Position numbers and translations under genes: made by a program. From Salinactinospora qingdaonensis (lineage in GTDB: Bacteria; Actinomycetota; Actinomycetes; Streptosporangiales; Streptosporangiaceae): 64,000 nt of DNA. The DNA is taken from the NCBI RefSeq assembly GCF_039539445.1, contig NZ_BAABDD010000019.1:33035-97034 (forward strand), given 5' to 3'. The notes beneath the pieces were generated by a model, which did no database searches, had not been told where the DNA came from, and saw only the letters and a program-made list of their open reading frames with translations. Position 1 is the first letter of the stretch. Each line of letters begins with the position of its first letter. Below are positions 16,194 to 25,572 of the stretch, in pieces.

Positions 16194-19100
16194 TCAGCTC
16201 ATGCGGGACTCGATGGCTTCGATGATGCGGGGGCGCAGTTCCGCGGCGCCGATGACGGCGTCGACCGAGCCGACCTCGACCGCGCGCTCGATGTTGTGGA
16301 TGCGGTCGAACTCCGTGGCCACCTCGCTGAGCTTCTCGGCGCGCACCGACAGTCGCAGCTCGTCGAGTTCTGCGGTCAACGCGGCACGGTCGGCACCGGA
16401 GGCGGCCGCGCAACGGGCCTCCAGGTCTTGCACCCGCGGGTCGGCTGCGGTGCGGGCGTTGACGTCGCCGGAGAACACCACCGCGGCGGCCGGAGCGCCG
16501 CCGAGCACCGAGGCGAACGAGCCTTCCAGTGCGAGCACGGTCATGTTCGGGTTCAGCGCCTTGGAGAACACGACGAACGCGCCGCCGTGGTACCGCGAGA
16601 TCACGCAGAACACGATGGGCCCGCTAAAGTTCACGATCGCGCGGCCGATTTCGGCACCGTATTCCAGTTGCAGCTTGCGCATCGACTCCGGTGAGCCGTC
16701 GAAGCCCGACAGGTTCGCCAGTACCACCAGCGGCCGGTTGCCGCTGGCCGCGTTGATCGCCCGTGCGGCCTTCTTCGACGAGCGCGGGAACAGCGTGCCC
16801 GCGGTGTAGGTGTCGGGGCCGTCCGTGGGTGGGAAGCCGCGCCGCGACACCGGTCGTGACTCGATGCCGAGCAGGCACACGGGCATACCGTTGAGATGTA
16901 CGTCTTGCACCGCTGCGGTTTCCGCGTCAGCCATGCCGGCCCAGCGTTCCAGTACCGGGTGGTCCTGGTCGGCGACCGCCCGCATCACCGTGCGGATGTC
17001 GAACGGTTTCTTGCGCTCCGGGTTGGTCGCGTCGGAGAAGATTTCGCCGACGGTGGTGAAGTCGCTGCCCGGCGCGTCGTGGGGGAAGTCGCAGATGTCG
17101 CGGTCGACGGGGTCGGTGGTCGTCGCCCGTCGCGGTGTTTCCTCTTGGGGGGCGATGTAGGTGTGGTCGTAGTGCGCCATGAGGATGTCGCGCGCGGTGG
17201 TCAGGTTCGGCGCCCAGTACTGGGCCTGCCCGTTGGGGCCCATCACCCGCTCGTAGCCGCCGATGCCGAAGTTGTCCTCGGCCGAGACGCCACCGGAGAA
17301 GTCGAGGGACTGTTTACCGGTGAGCACCATCGCCGAGTCCGGTGTCATCACCAGGATGCCCTTGGTGTGCATGAGCATCGTCGCTTCGGCGTTCCAGTAG
17401 GGTTGCGCGCCGACGTTGATGCCGGCGACCACGATGTTGATCTCGCCGCCGTCCTGGGTGAACTCGACGATCCGTTTGAGTGCAGCGGCCACCCAGTCCA
17501 TGTTCTCGGTGCCCGAGTCCATGGAGATTCGGGCACCGGCCGACAGTGCGTACCACTCCAGGGGTACGTGCATCTGCTCGGCCAAGTCCAGCGCCGCGAT
17601 GACGCGGCGGCACTCCGGCTCCGACAGTGCGCCCAGCGACTTCGTCGGGTCGCCGAGCAGGACCACGCGGGTGACGCCGTGGGGGTGTTGCTGCGTGGGT
17701 GTGGTGATCACGCCCGCGACGATCGCCGCGGTGTTGTTGCCTTTAGGCCGGTCGACCGGTGTGAGGGCGTGGTGGTCGTCGAGGTCGTATTCGACGAAGT
17801 CGCCGAGCAGGTTGGTCAGCTCGTAGGGGTAGACCGTGTTGCGGCTGCTCGCGCGCAGCACCTTCTGGCGGTAGTCGTCGAGAGGCTCGATCGGCTCGTC
17901 GGAGGGTTCGCCGACGGTGAGTTTGGTGCCGCCGGTGGCGTCGAAGGAGATGCGTACGGCGATCTTGGTCAGTTCACCGGTCTCGTGGTTGCGCTGGCGC
18001 GCGATGAACAGGATCTCCTCCAGGCCGGCGCCCGCGGTTGTCGGCAGCACGCGCTCGGCGAGCATTTCCAGCTCTGCGCGTGTGAGGTTGCTGGGCGGCC
18101 AGACGTAGATCACGATCCGGTTGGTGTTGAAGCGTTTCTTCGCCGGTCGTCGCGCCTGTGCGCGGCGGATCGAGTCGAGGCAGGCGGCGACGGTGTCCTC
18201 GGCGGTGGGCAGCGCCACCAGCCTGCCGTCGTGCTCGCGCAACTCGGTCAGGTCGCGTACCTGCGCGAAGGCGGCGAGGCGCTCGTCGGAGGGGTTGTCC
18301 CGCGCCACGCATTGGAAGAGGTAGACCTCCTCATCTGCGGAGGGCAGTCGGGTGAGGTCGAACTTGTTCAGCCGCTCCAACTGCATCCGCTGCGCGATGT
18401 AGGGGTGCAGGCCGCGGATGAGCCGGTGCTCGGCCATACCGGTGGCTGAGGGGTAGAACGTGAAGTGGTGGTGCATGACCGCGCCGTCGCAGCCCGCGAC
18501 GGTGGTGGTGAGCCTGCGGACCTGGCTGGGCAGCGGGCGGGCGGTGACGACCTCATGGAGGGCAGCCGCCATCGCGTCGAAGTCCTGGGGCTGATTCTCC
18601 CAGGCGAGGTAGATGTCGGCGTCGACGGCGGCTTCGTTGCCGGCCAGCCGCGCGAGTCCCTCTAGCGCGTTGCCCAGGTCGTCGAAGCTCACTGCGGCGG
18701 AGGCCACGCACGAGTCGACGCGTTGGGCGACCACGAAGGTGCAGCCGGCGACGTCGCTGGTGCGTACGGCGGTGATTTCCTTGTTGCCGTAGTAGCGCCG
18801 GGTCAGTACTTCCAGCATGACCGAGTTGTCGAGGTCGGCGCGCGTAAGCCGCTGGCCCAGCAGTCGCACTAGCGGTTCGGTGCTGCGCACCATCGCGGCG
18901 ATGCGGTCGGCGCGGTCGGGTGCGTCGGGGTGGGCATCCAGGTAGCGCAGGTGCTTGCGGACTTCGGCGTAGACGCGGGCGCGGTTGCGGCGCAGCAGCG
19001 GCTGGCCGAACCAGGCGAAGACCACGCCGCGTGCGAGGTCGGCGATCGCGGGGAAGCGGACCTGCGTGGCGGCTACTAGGCGCTCTAGGGCGAGGCCGGC

Positions 19101-21647
19101 GGGTTCGCGCAGCGTCTCGTCGGGCGGGGATTCCCGTAGCCAGGTGCGCAGCAATGTCGTGACGACGGTGGCGTCGGCAGCGGCGCGTTGTTGGGCGAGG
19201 AAGATCCGAAACACCGCGGATTCGAGTTCGGGGGAGCGTTCCAGGTCGGTGACCCCGTAGTGGCTGAGTGCTTTGGCGAGTTTGGTTTGGAACGCTTCGG
19301 GCAGCCCGGCCCGGTCGACGTCGAGGCTTTGCAGGTAGGTGTGGAAGTATTCGCGGGCGCTGTGCACGTGGTCGTCGCTGCCGCTGTCGTCGCCGGAGGG
19401 CCGGTTGCGGCTCAGTTCGGCGAGGTCGGCGAAGACGTCGACGAGTTGGAGTTCCTCGGCTAGCGGCCGGTGGCCGTTGTCGGTGGCGGTGTGGCGCGCG
19501 GCGATGTAGTCGTCGAGTGCGCGCAGTTCGTCGTGGGGGTCGACGTCGAAGCCCAACAGGAGGCTGTGGAGGTCTTCTTGGCCGCGGGTGAGCCGCTCGT
19601 GGGCCGGAGCCTCCTCGGTGGCGGTGGGCAGCTCCAGTTCGACGGTTTCGGTGGCTGAGGTGTCTTCGGCTTCGGCGAGAGGCTCGAGCCGTAGCAGGGG
19701 GGCGCCGGTGGCCACCTGGCTGCCCACGGACACGGCGCATTCTTTCAGTCGCGCCTTGAACGGTGCCCGCAGCACCGTCTCCATCTTCATGCTCTCCAGC
19801 ACCAGGACCGGCGCGCCCGCTTCCACTTCGGCGCCGATCTCCAGGGGCGTGGCCACGACCAGGGCGGGCACGGGGGAGCGCAAGACGCCGCCCTCGTCGC
19901 GGCTGACCCGGTGGGTGACGCCTTCGACCTCGACGAGGTGGGTGGGGCCGTGGGTGTCGGTGAGGAGGCGGTATCGGGTGCCGTTGACGATGATCTGGCC
20001 GGTGTGTTCGTCGAAGCGGTCGAGTTCGACGTCGGCGGTGCGGATGTCGGTTCCGGCTTCGATGCCCACGCGGAAGCGGTGGGGACCGATCCGTGCGGCG
20101 CGCACGCGGTAGCTGATGCCGCGGAGTTTGAGGTCGAGGGGTCGGCCGCTTTCGTGTTGCACCTGGGGGCGTCCGCCGAAGGCTGTGGATAGCAGCCGTT
20201 GGCGTTCGACGTGTTCTTCTTCCTCGTAGGCGTCGATGGCGGCTGCCGCTAGCGCGATGGCGGAGTGGCGGTGGGAGACGAGTCGGCCTTGGCCGCGGAC
20301 CCGGTCGATCCAGCCGGTGTCGGCGCTGGCCTCGATCACCTCGGGTTGGTTGAGGAGGTCGAGGATGAAGCTCTTGTTGGTTGCGCCGCCTTCGATGATG
20401 ACGGTGGTTTGTGCCATCGCTCGGCGGAGCCTGCCGAGGGCCTCGTCGCGGTCGCGGCCGTAGGCGATGACCTTCGCGATCATCGAGTCGAAGTCGGTGG
20501 GGATGGTGTCGCCTTCGCTGACGCCGGTGTCGACGCGTACGCCGGGGCCGGCGGGCAGGTTCAGCCGCGCGATGCGGCCCGGGGAAGGGGCGAAGTCGCG
20601 GTCGGGGTCTTCGGCGTTGAGGCGGGCCTCGATGGCGTGTCCGCGTTCGGCGGGCGGTTCGCCGTCGAGCCTGCCGCCGGAGGCCACGTGCAGTTGCGCT
20701 TTGACCAGGTCGAAGCCGGTGGTGGCTTCGGTGATCGGGTGTTCGACCTGTAGGCGGGTGTTGACCTCTAGGAACGCGAACAGTTTGTCGTCGGGGTGGT
20801 AGAGGAATTCGACGGTGGCCGCTCCGCGGTAACCGACCGCGATGGCGAGCCGTTCGGCTGAGGCTTTGAGTTCGGCTGTCTGGGTGGGGCTGAGCAGGGG
20901 CGAGGCGGATTCTTCGATGATCTTTTGGTTGCGTCGCTGTACCGAGCAGTCACGCACGCCCAGCGCCCAGGCGGTGCCTTGGCCGTCGGCGATCACTTGG
21001 ACTTCGACGTGGCGGGCGCCGGTGACCAGACGTTCGAGGAACACCACGCCGCTGCCGAAGGCTCGTGCGGCTTCTTGGCTGGTGCGTTCGTAGGCCTCGG
21101 CTAGTTCGGTCTCGTTGGTGATCACGCGGATGCCGCGTCCCCCACCGCCCGCGGTTGCTTTGAGCATCAGCGGATAGCCGATTCGGGTTGCCGTGGCCAG
21201 GGTCTCGTCGAGGGTTTCGACGGCGCCGCGGCTCCACGGTGCGACCGGGACGCCGACTTCTTCGGCGAGCAGTTTTGCTCCGATTTTGTCGCCGAGCCTG
21301 CGCATGGCTTCAGCGCTGGGGCCGATGAAGGTGACTCCGAGCTTTTCGCACAGCTCGGCAAACGCCGGGTCTTCTGCGACGAAGCCCCAGCCGACCCACG
21401 CGGCGTCGGCCTCGGTCTCCACCAGGGCGCGCTCCAGCGCTTTCAGGTCGAGGTAGGGGCGCGCGGAGGCGGGACCGAGGTCGTAGGCCAGGTCCGCTTC
21501 ACGGACGAAGGCGGCCATGCGGTCGACGTCGGTGTGGAGGGCGACGGTTTCGATCCGGGTCCCGGTCTCCGCGGCGACATCCCGTACTGCGTGGATGAGC
21601 CGCATGGCGGCTTCTCCACGGTTGACGATGGCGATACGACTGAACAA
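16194..21647 (-). CDS. single-chain acyl-CoA (acetyl/propionyl-type) carboxylase
   Basis: One 1817-residue chain carries every part of a biotin-dependent carboxylase. The biotin carboxylase domain is at about 1-450 (IAIVNRGEAAMRLIHA, glycine loop TAGGGGRGI, EVNTRLQVEHPITEATTG). A linker domain and a biotin carrier domain follow with LESMKMETVL (biotinyl Lys about 616). A long middle region spans about 680-1200. The carboxyltransferase at about 1250-1817 includes SGARISMDSGTENMDWV, the variant LANLSGFDGSPESMRK and VFSGDVNAR. The order BC-BCCP-middle-CT recalls eukaryotic-type acetyl-CoA carboxylase rather than the usual split actinobacterial AccA/PccB enzymes. Substrate chain length cannot be read from sequence. 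It is transcribed alone. Confidence 0.9.
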   Translation of the reverse strand: MFSRIAIVNRGEAAMRLIHAVRDVAAETGTRIETVALHTDVDRMAAFVREADLAYDLGPASARPYLDLKALERALVETEADAAWVGWGFVAEDPAFAELCEKLGVTFIGPSAEAMRRLGDKIGAKLLAEEVGVPVAPWSRGAVETLDETLATATRIGYPLMLKATAGGGGRGIRVITNETELAEAYERTSQEAARAFGSGVVFLERLVTGARHVEVQVIADGQGTAWALGVRDCSVQRRNQKIIEESASPLLSPTQTAELKASAERLAIAVGYRGAATVEFLYHPDDKLFAFLEVNTRLQVEHPITEATTGFDLVKAQLHVASGGRLDGEPPAERGHAIEARLNAEDPDRDFAPSPGRIARLNLPAGPGVRVDTGVSEGDTIPTDFDSMIAKVIAYGRDRDEALGRLRRAMAQTTVIIEGGATNKSFILDLLNQPEVIEASADTGWIDRVRGQGRLVSHRHSAIALAAAAIDAYEEEEHVERQRLLSTAFGGRPQVQHESGRPLDLKLRGISYRVRAARIGPHRFRVGIEAGTDIRTADVELDRFDEHTGQIIVNGTRYRLLTDTHGPTHLVEVEGVTHRVSRDEGGVLRSPVPALVVATPLEIGAEVEAGAPVLVLESMKMETVLRAPFKARLKECAVSVGSQVATGAPLLRLEPLAEAEDTSATETVELELPTATEEAPAHERLTRGQEDLHSLLLGFDVDPHDELRALDDYIAARHTATDNGHRPLAEELQLVDVFADLAELSRNRPSGDDSGSDDHVHSAREYFHTYLQSLDVDRAGLPEAFQTKLAKALSHYGVTDLERSPELESAVFRIFLAQQRAAADATVVTTLLRTWLRESPPDETLREPAGLALERLVAATQVRFPAIADLARGVVFAWFGQPLLRRNRARVYAEVRKHLRYLDAHPDAPDRADRIAAMVRSTEPLVRLLGQRLTRADLDNSVMLEVLTRRYYGNKEITAVRTSDVAGCTFVVAQRVDSCVASAAVSFDDLGNALEGLARLAGNEAAVDADIYLAWENQPQDFDAMAAALHEVVTARPLPSQVRRLTTTVAGCDGAVMHHHFTFYPSATGMAEHRLIRGLHPYIAQRMQLERLNKFDLTRLPSADEEVYLFQCVARDNPSDERLAAFAQVRDLTELREHDGRLVALPTAEDTVAACLDSIRRAQARRPAKKRFNTNRIVIYVWPPSNLTRAELEMLAERVLPTTAGAGLEEILFIARQRNHETGELTKIAVRISFDATGGTKLTVGEPSDEPIEPLDDYRQKVLRASSRNTVYPYELTNLLGDFVEYDLDDHHALTPVDRPKGNNTAAIVAGVITTPTQQHPHGVTRVVLLGDPTKSLGALSEPECRRVIAALDLAEQMHVPLEWYALSAGARISMDSGTENMDWVAAALKRIVEFTQDGGEINIVVAGINVGAQPYWNAEATMLMHTKGILVMTPDSAMVLTGKQSLDFSGGVSAEDNFGIGGYERVMGPNGQAQYWAPNLTTARDILMAHYDHTYIAPQEETPRRATTTDPVDRDICDFPHDAPGSDFTTVGEIFSDATNPERKKPFDIRTVMRAVADQDHPVLERWAGMADAETAAVQDVHLNGMPVCLLGIESRPVSRRGFPPTDGPDTYTAGTLFPRSSKKAARAINAASGNRPLVVLANLSGFDGSPESMRKLQLEYGAEIGRAIVNFSGPIVFCVISRYHGGAFVVFSKALNPNMTVLALEGSFASVLGGAPAAAVVFSGDVNARTAADPRVQDLEARCAAASGADRAALTAELDELRLSVRAEKLSEVATEFDRIHNIERAVEVGSVDAVIGAAELRPRIIEAIESRMS

Positions 21648-21836
21648 CCGACGGAGCCCCTTCTATAGACCAACGATGTGCGTGCCGCGACACGGTGGTC
21701 TCGGCTGTGTTCACCTTTCCATCTCCCGGCGAGCGGCGCCATGTCGGAGACAGTGAACACAGGGCGGCTCCAGTTGTGGAGAATGACCAAAAACCCGGCC
21801 CTCTGCATCCCACCAAAGCGAGATCAGCCACAGCAT

Positions 21837-21866
21837 GGGGGGTGTTTCTATGGGTTTGTCAAGCCG
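21837..21866. repeat. 30-bp direct repeat, copy 1 (IS110 end-like)
   Basis: GGGGGGTGTTTCTATGGGTT plus ten further bases matches 22323-22352 at 28 of 30 positions. The second copy lies across the 3' end of the IS110 transposase remnant, so copy 1 is probably the detached end of another or duplicated IS110 element. Confidence 0.8.
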
Positions 21867-21914
21867 AGGGTCGTAAGTGGGGGTCTGTCGCTTGCCTGGG
21901 GTGGGAGGGCTTGC

Positions 21915-22268
21915 CGTTGGCTCGTGCCTCGATCGCTTCGCGATCTCAGCAGCCTTAAGGGGGCGCTGTGGCTGCGGGCGGGTGGCAGGCGACGGGGACG
22001 GCCCCCGGCTGGGGTGAGGCAGCATTGCTCCGAGGTGCGGTGACACCGCGACGAGAAACACACCGGCGCCACCCCAACGCGCGGTGGCGCCGGTGTGGGG
22101 GACGCGGCGGTGGGCAGCGGTTGTTGCGATAACGGTGGCGGCGGACGTCCCGAAAAGCGTCAAGCCCCCCACCTCGACCCCAGCCCACTTCGTGCGGTGC
22201 TCGTCCCACCCCAGCCATAGCCCACCCCAGGCTGCCGAGATCGCGAAGCGATCGAAGCACGAGCGACG
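21915..22268. repeat. MITE-like segment with 40-bp inverted ends
   Basis: Positions 21915-21955 and 22229-22268 are inverted copies (about 36 of 40 match) sharing CGATCGCTTCGCGATCTC and GCAGCCT. Each end is itself palindromic, like a REP unit. The roughly 270 bases between hold a 15-bp stem (22059-22073/22083-22097) and no credible gene. The arrangement resembles a small non-autonomous element or a paired REP structure. Confidence 0.65.
22059..22097. repeat. 15-bp hairpin inside the MITE-like segment
   Basis: CACACCGGCGCCACC and its exact reverse complement are separated by nine bases (22074-22082). It could be a terminator or the structural core of the element. Confidence 0.75.
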
Positions 22269-22322
22269 GGAAACCCCGCGCACTCTCCTCCAGCAAGAGC
22301 CCTACCCAGCCCCACGCCCCCC

Positions 22323-22352
22323 GGGGGGTGCTTCTATGGGTTTGTCACGCCG
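22323..22352. repeat. 30-bp direct repeat, copy 2
   Basis: This is the partner of 21837-21866 (28/30 identity). It spans the stop region of the IS110 transposase remnant, marking the likely right end of that element. Confidence 0.8.
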
Positions 22353-22731
22353 CTTGTGGGGTTTGGGGGTGGTAGAAGGTGCCGTCGCGTAGCATCGCGA
22401 ACAGCACGTCGCAGCGTCGTCTGGCCAGGCACAGCAGCGCTTGGCCATGGCGTTTGCCCTGGGCGATCTTGCGGTCGTAGTAGGACCGCGAGGGCGGATG
22501 GGCCAGCGAAGCGAACGCCGCCAGGAAGAACGCGCGTTTGAGCTGTTTGTTGCCGGGCCTCTCCCCTGATCGAGGCTCCCGAGGAGCGGGTGGTGGGGCC
22601 AGTCCGGCATAGGAGGCCAGGTGGCCGGCGGTGGCAAACGCCGAACCGTCGCCGACCTCGATGAGGATACCGGCGCCGGTCCTGGCCCCGATACCGGGCA
22701 TCGAGGTCAGGACCGGCGAAAGAGGGTGGGC
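22345..22731 (-). pseudogene. IS110/IS116/IS902 family transposase, C-terminal remnant
   Basis: About 128 codons of the C-terminal transposase_20 domain remain: HPLSPVLTSMPGIGARTGAGI, LIEVGDGSAFATAGHLASYAG, GNKQLKRAFFLAAFASLA, YYDRKIAQGKRHGQALLCLAR and CDVLFAMLRDGTFY. The N-terminal RuvC-like DEDD domain is missing. A local shift in the loop after YAGLAP replaces the usual TRSSGASIRGE, which is still readable in the next frame. The element is therefore dead. IS110 elements carry a guide (bridge) RNA outside the gene; none can be assigned here. Confidence 0.85.
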
Positions 22732-22851
22732 CTGGCGGCAGGGCCTCGATCTCGCTCCGCAGACCCTTCCGCTTGAGCCGGCTAGGGGAGCGGCGCCCCT
22801 ACCTGTCGCCTCGTCTTGCCACGGGGGTAGCAGGAAGCTCCCGAAGCGACG

Positions 22852-23493
22852 TTATCCATATGGTCCTGGCCTGGTGGTACCTGCCGCGGCCGGGGCGTCT
22901 GCCCCGGGGGCGGCCACGGTGGTGCCCAGCAGGCCCAGCGCGCGCACCACCTGGTCGGCGTGGGGCACCTGGTCGGGTGCCAGTAGCCATTGCAGGGCCA
23001 GCCCGTCGAACAGTGCCAGGAGCACCGAGGCGAGACCGTGCACGTCGTCGGCCTCCAGGACGAGGCCGGGGGTGGTCTCGGCGGTCGCGGTGATGCGGGC
23101 GGCGGTGGCCTCGCGGGCCTTGCGGTATTCCGCGGCTAGGTGCGCGCCCAGGTCCTCGCCGCGGGGGGCTTGGGCGAAAGCTTCCACGCCGGCGATGACG
23201 AAGTCGCGGTTGTCTTCCAGCGAGTTCAGGAAGGTGGTCATCGTCTCGCGTAGCGCCTCACGCGCGCCTAGGGCGGTCGTGCCGTGAGTGGCGGAGATGA
23301 CCGACTCGGTCCAACTGCGCAGCGCCTTGGTGATCGCGGCTTTGAGTAGCTCTTCCTTGGAGCCGAAGTAGTAGTTGACGGCCGGCAGATGCACGCCCGC
23401 CGCCGCCACGATGTCGCGTGTGGTGGTACGCGCGTAGCCGCGTTGCTGTAGGCACTGGATCGCCGCGTCGATGAGCCGTTCCCGTTGGTCCAT
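22852..23493 (-). CDS. TetR family regulator of the divergent P450
   Basis: The 213-residue protein has a canonical TetR N-terminus: RLIDAAIQCLQQRGYARTTT, DIVAAAGVHLPAVNYYFGSK, EELLKAAI. The C-terminal half is a ligand-binding helical domain. The gene is divergent from the cytochrome P450 gene with 67 bases between starts, and two copies of a CTAAC-(N)-GTTA site fill that gap. It very probably represses the P450 and itself. The inducer is unknown. Confidence 0.9.
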   Translation of the reverse strand: MDQRERLIDAAIQCLQQRGYARTTTRDIVAAAGVHLPAVNYYFGSKEELLKAAITKALRSWTESVISATHGTTALGAREALRETMTTFLNSLEDNRDFVIAGVEAFAQAPRGEDLGAHLAAEYRKAREATAARITATAETTPGLVLEADDVHGLASVLLALFDGLALQWLLAPDQVPHADQVVRALGLLGTTVAAPGADAPAAAGTTRPGPYG

Positions 23494-23514
23494 GGACGCA
23501 AGTCTAAACTGCCA

Positions 23515-23541
23515 CTAACATTTGTTACTAACAATTGTTAG
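23515..23541. promoter_or_regulatory. tandem TetR operator
   Basis: CTAACATTTGTTA (23515-23527) is followed directly by the perfect palindrome CTAACAATTGTTAG (23528-23541). Both lie between the divergent TetR and P450 starts, overlapping the expected promoter of the P450. Confidence 0.75.
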
Positions 23542-23560
23542 AGAATGTGGGAAGGCGGAT

Positions 23561-24955
23561 ATGTCCACCTACAGCGAGGCTGGCCCCCCTACACAGCCAC
23601 CCGAGGCCCCCGCCACGGCACCTCCGGGGCCGCGCGCTCCCCAACCGGTACAAGCCCTGATGTTCATGCGCGACCCGATCGGCTTCCTGCACGACTGCCA
23701 GCGCCGCTACGGTCCGATCTTCACCATCAAGATGCTGGGCAGCCCGGGCATGGTGATGGTCGCCGACCCCGAGCTGGCCCATCGGGTCTTTTCCACTGAC
23801 CGCGACATTGGCCACGCCGGTCAGGCCCGCGCCGACTTCCTTGAACCCCTCGTGGGGGCGCACTCGCTGCTCACACTCGACGGTCAGGACTGGATGCGCC
23901 AGCGTAAGATGCTGGGCTCGGCCTTCCACGGCAAACACGTCCAGGGCTACCGCGCGCCGATCGCGACGATCGCCGCTCAGCAGGTCGAGCGCTGGCCCAC
24001 TGGCCGCCCCGTCACGCTGCGCCCCCGCTTCCAGGCCATCACCTTGGAGGTGATCCTGCGCGTGGTCTTCGGCGTCACCGACAGCGAGCGACTGCGACGC
24101 CTGACCCATCTGCTGCCCCGCCTGCTGGCGGCCACCGAGTCCCTCGACACCCTGATGTTCCTGACGCCACCATGGCTGTGGCGTCGGCTCGATCCGCTGC
24201 TCACCCGCACCCCCGCCACCCCCAATGCCCGATTCGCGACGCTGCGCCGGGCCACCGACGCCATCATCTACGACGAGATCGCCCAGCGCCGTGACAGCGC
24301 CGCCACCGAGCGCACCGACATCCTCTCCACCCTGCTCAGCGCCCGCGATGGCGACGGAACGGCCCTGAACGACGAGGAGCTGCGCGACGCGCTCATCACC
24401 TTGCTGTTGGCCGGTCACGAGACCACCGCCACCGCGCTGGCCTGGTGCTTCGAACGACTCATGCACAATCCCGAGGTCGAGGAGCGCGCCCGCCAGGCCG
24501 CTGTCGCCGGCGACGCGGCCTACCTGACGGCGCTGGCCAAGGAGACGCTGCGCACGCGCCCGATCGTGGGCGACATGCCGCGTGTGCTCAGCGAGCCCCT
24601 CTCCCTGGGCGGCTACCGTGTCCCGCGGGGGTGGTGGGTATCGCCGGCGCCGCTGCTCACCCACGCTTCCGCAGCGCTGTTCCCCCAGCCTGAGGAGTTT
24701 CGCCCCGAGCGTTTCCTCACCGACGAGGTCGAGCCGAACGCCTGGATGCCCTTTGGGGGTGGGCGGCGCCAATGCTTGGGCGCACAGTTCGCCCTGTTGG
24801 AGATGAGCGCCGTCCTCCCCGAAGTCTTGACGCGGGTGCGGCTGCGTCCGGCCGGCGATGCCGCACCGGAAAAACCCAGCCTGCGCCACGTCACCTTGGC
24901 GCCGGCCCGCGACGTGCCCGTCGTAGCCCACCCTGAGCCCTCTCCGCGGCGGTGA
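23561..24955 (+). CDS. cytochrome P450
   Basis: The 464-residue protein starts at the ATG at 23561 behind GAAGGCGG. It has all P450 hallmarks: I-helix AGHETTATALAW (about 283), the K-helix ETLR (ExxR, about 326), a PERF motif (PEEFRPERF) and the heme loop FGGGRRQCLG with the Cys ligand at about 403. Its style (PWLWRRLDPLLTRTP, then TDILSTLLSARDGDG) is like CYP110/CYP1xx-type soluble or peripheral bacterial P450s acting on fatty-acid-like or terpenoid substrates. No ferredoxin gene is adjacent, so redox partners must be elsewhere. The divergent TetR gene controls it. Confidence 0.92.
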   Translation: MSTYSEAGPPTQPPEAPATAPPGPRAPQPVQALMFMRDPIGFLHDCQRRYGPIFTIKMLGSPGMVMVADPELAHRVFSTDRDIGHAGQARADFLEPLVGAHSLLTLDGQDWMRQRKMLGSAFHGKHVQGYRAPIATIAAQQVERWPTGRPVTLRPRFQAITLEVILRVVFGVTDSERLRRLTHLLPRLLAATESLDTLMFLTPPWLWRRLDPLLTRTPATPNARFATLRRATDAIIYDEIAQRRDSAATERTDILSTLLSARDGDGTALNDEELRDALITLLLAGHETTATALAWCFERLMHNPEVEERARQAAVAGDAAYLTALAKETLRTRPIVGDMPRVLSEPLSLGGYRVPRGWWVSPAPLLTHASAALFPQPEEFRPERFLTDEVEPNAWMPFGGGRRQCLGAQFALLEMSAVLPEVLTRVRLRPAGDAAPEKPSLRHVTLAPARDVPVVAHPEPSPRR

Positions 24956-24978
24956 CCGGGACCGCGCTCCAGCGCGAG

Positions 24979-25022
24979 CACCGCAGCGGTCGGCGCGTCC
25001 CCCTGCGCCGACCGCTGCGGTG
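24979..25022. terminator. strong bidirectional terminator
   Basis: CACCGCAGCGGTCGGCGC (24979-24996) pairs perfectly with 25005-25022 around an eight-base C-rich loop, an 18-bp stem placed between the convergent P450 and DUF1772 genes. Confidence 0.85.
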
Positions 25023-25043
25023 TCGGGGTGGGTGGGCCGTGGC

Positions 25044-25550
25044 TCACTGAGAGGCGGCGTAGCGTCCCGAGAGCACCAGTGCCCAGGACAAACACCCCAG
25101 CGCTGCTGTGGCCGCGACCGCGCGTACCGTGTTCCACATCGTCCAGTCGGCTTCGAAGCGCTGGCGCACTGCCGCCGGGTCGGCGAGCTCGGCCGGCGCT
25201 CCGGCCGCGGCCAGGGCGTCGTTGAGTGGAACGTTGGTGGTGCCGGTGACCATGAACGCCACGACGTAGCACACGAACGCGGCGGCGATCCACACCAGTG
25301 CGCGGCGCCGGCCGGGGCCGAGGTGGAGCGCACCGGCGGCGAGGATCGCCAGTGGCGCTCCACAGAAGGGCAGCAGGAACCACGGGTTGAGCACCGCGAT
25401 GTTGATCTGTTGCATGGCGTCGATGAAGGCCCGGTCATCGACGGCGGCCAGTCCCGGCATGACGCACACCGAGAACGCATAGAACAGTCCCGCGATGAGG
25501 GCCGTGGCCAGCGTGGCGATCACGAGGACGCCACCGCGCAGCATCTGCAC
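25044..25550 (-). CDS. DUF1772 (anthrone oxygenase-like) membrane protein
   Basis: The 168-residue protein has four predicted transmembrane helices and the DUF1772 signature: LIAGLFYAFSVCVMPGLAAVDD, the TTNVPLNDAL motif, and FEADWTMWNTVRAVAATAAL. It lies 22 bases downstream of an NmrA-type gene and is probably co-transcribed. The family includes fungal anthrone oxygenase and many bacterial proteins of unknown function. Enzymatic activity should not be assumed. Confidence 0.85.
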   Translation of the reverse strand: MQMLRGGVLVIATLATALIAGLFYAFSVCVMPGLAAVDDRAFIDAMQQINIAVLNPWFLLPFCGAPLAILAAGALHLGPGRRRALVWIAAAFVCYVVAFMVTGTTNVPLNDALAAAGAPAELADPAAVRQRFEADWTMWNTVRAVAATAALGCLSWALVLSGRYAASQ

Positions 25551-25572
25551 GGGATATGTCCCTTCGTGCGTC

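Noticed and set aside
16896..18449. A 517-codon plus-strand frame inside the carboxylase gene
   Set aside because: Antisense shadow of the carboxyltransferase region; Val/Gly/Asp-rich with no motifs.
23528..25480. A 650-codon minus-strand frame opposite the P450
   Set aside because: Shadow frame over a clearly real P450 and part of DUF1772; composition is Gly/Arg/Gln-rich with no motifs.
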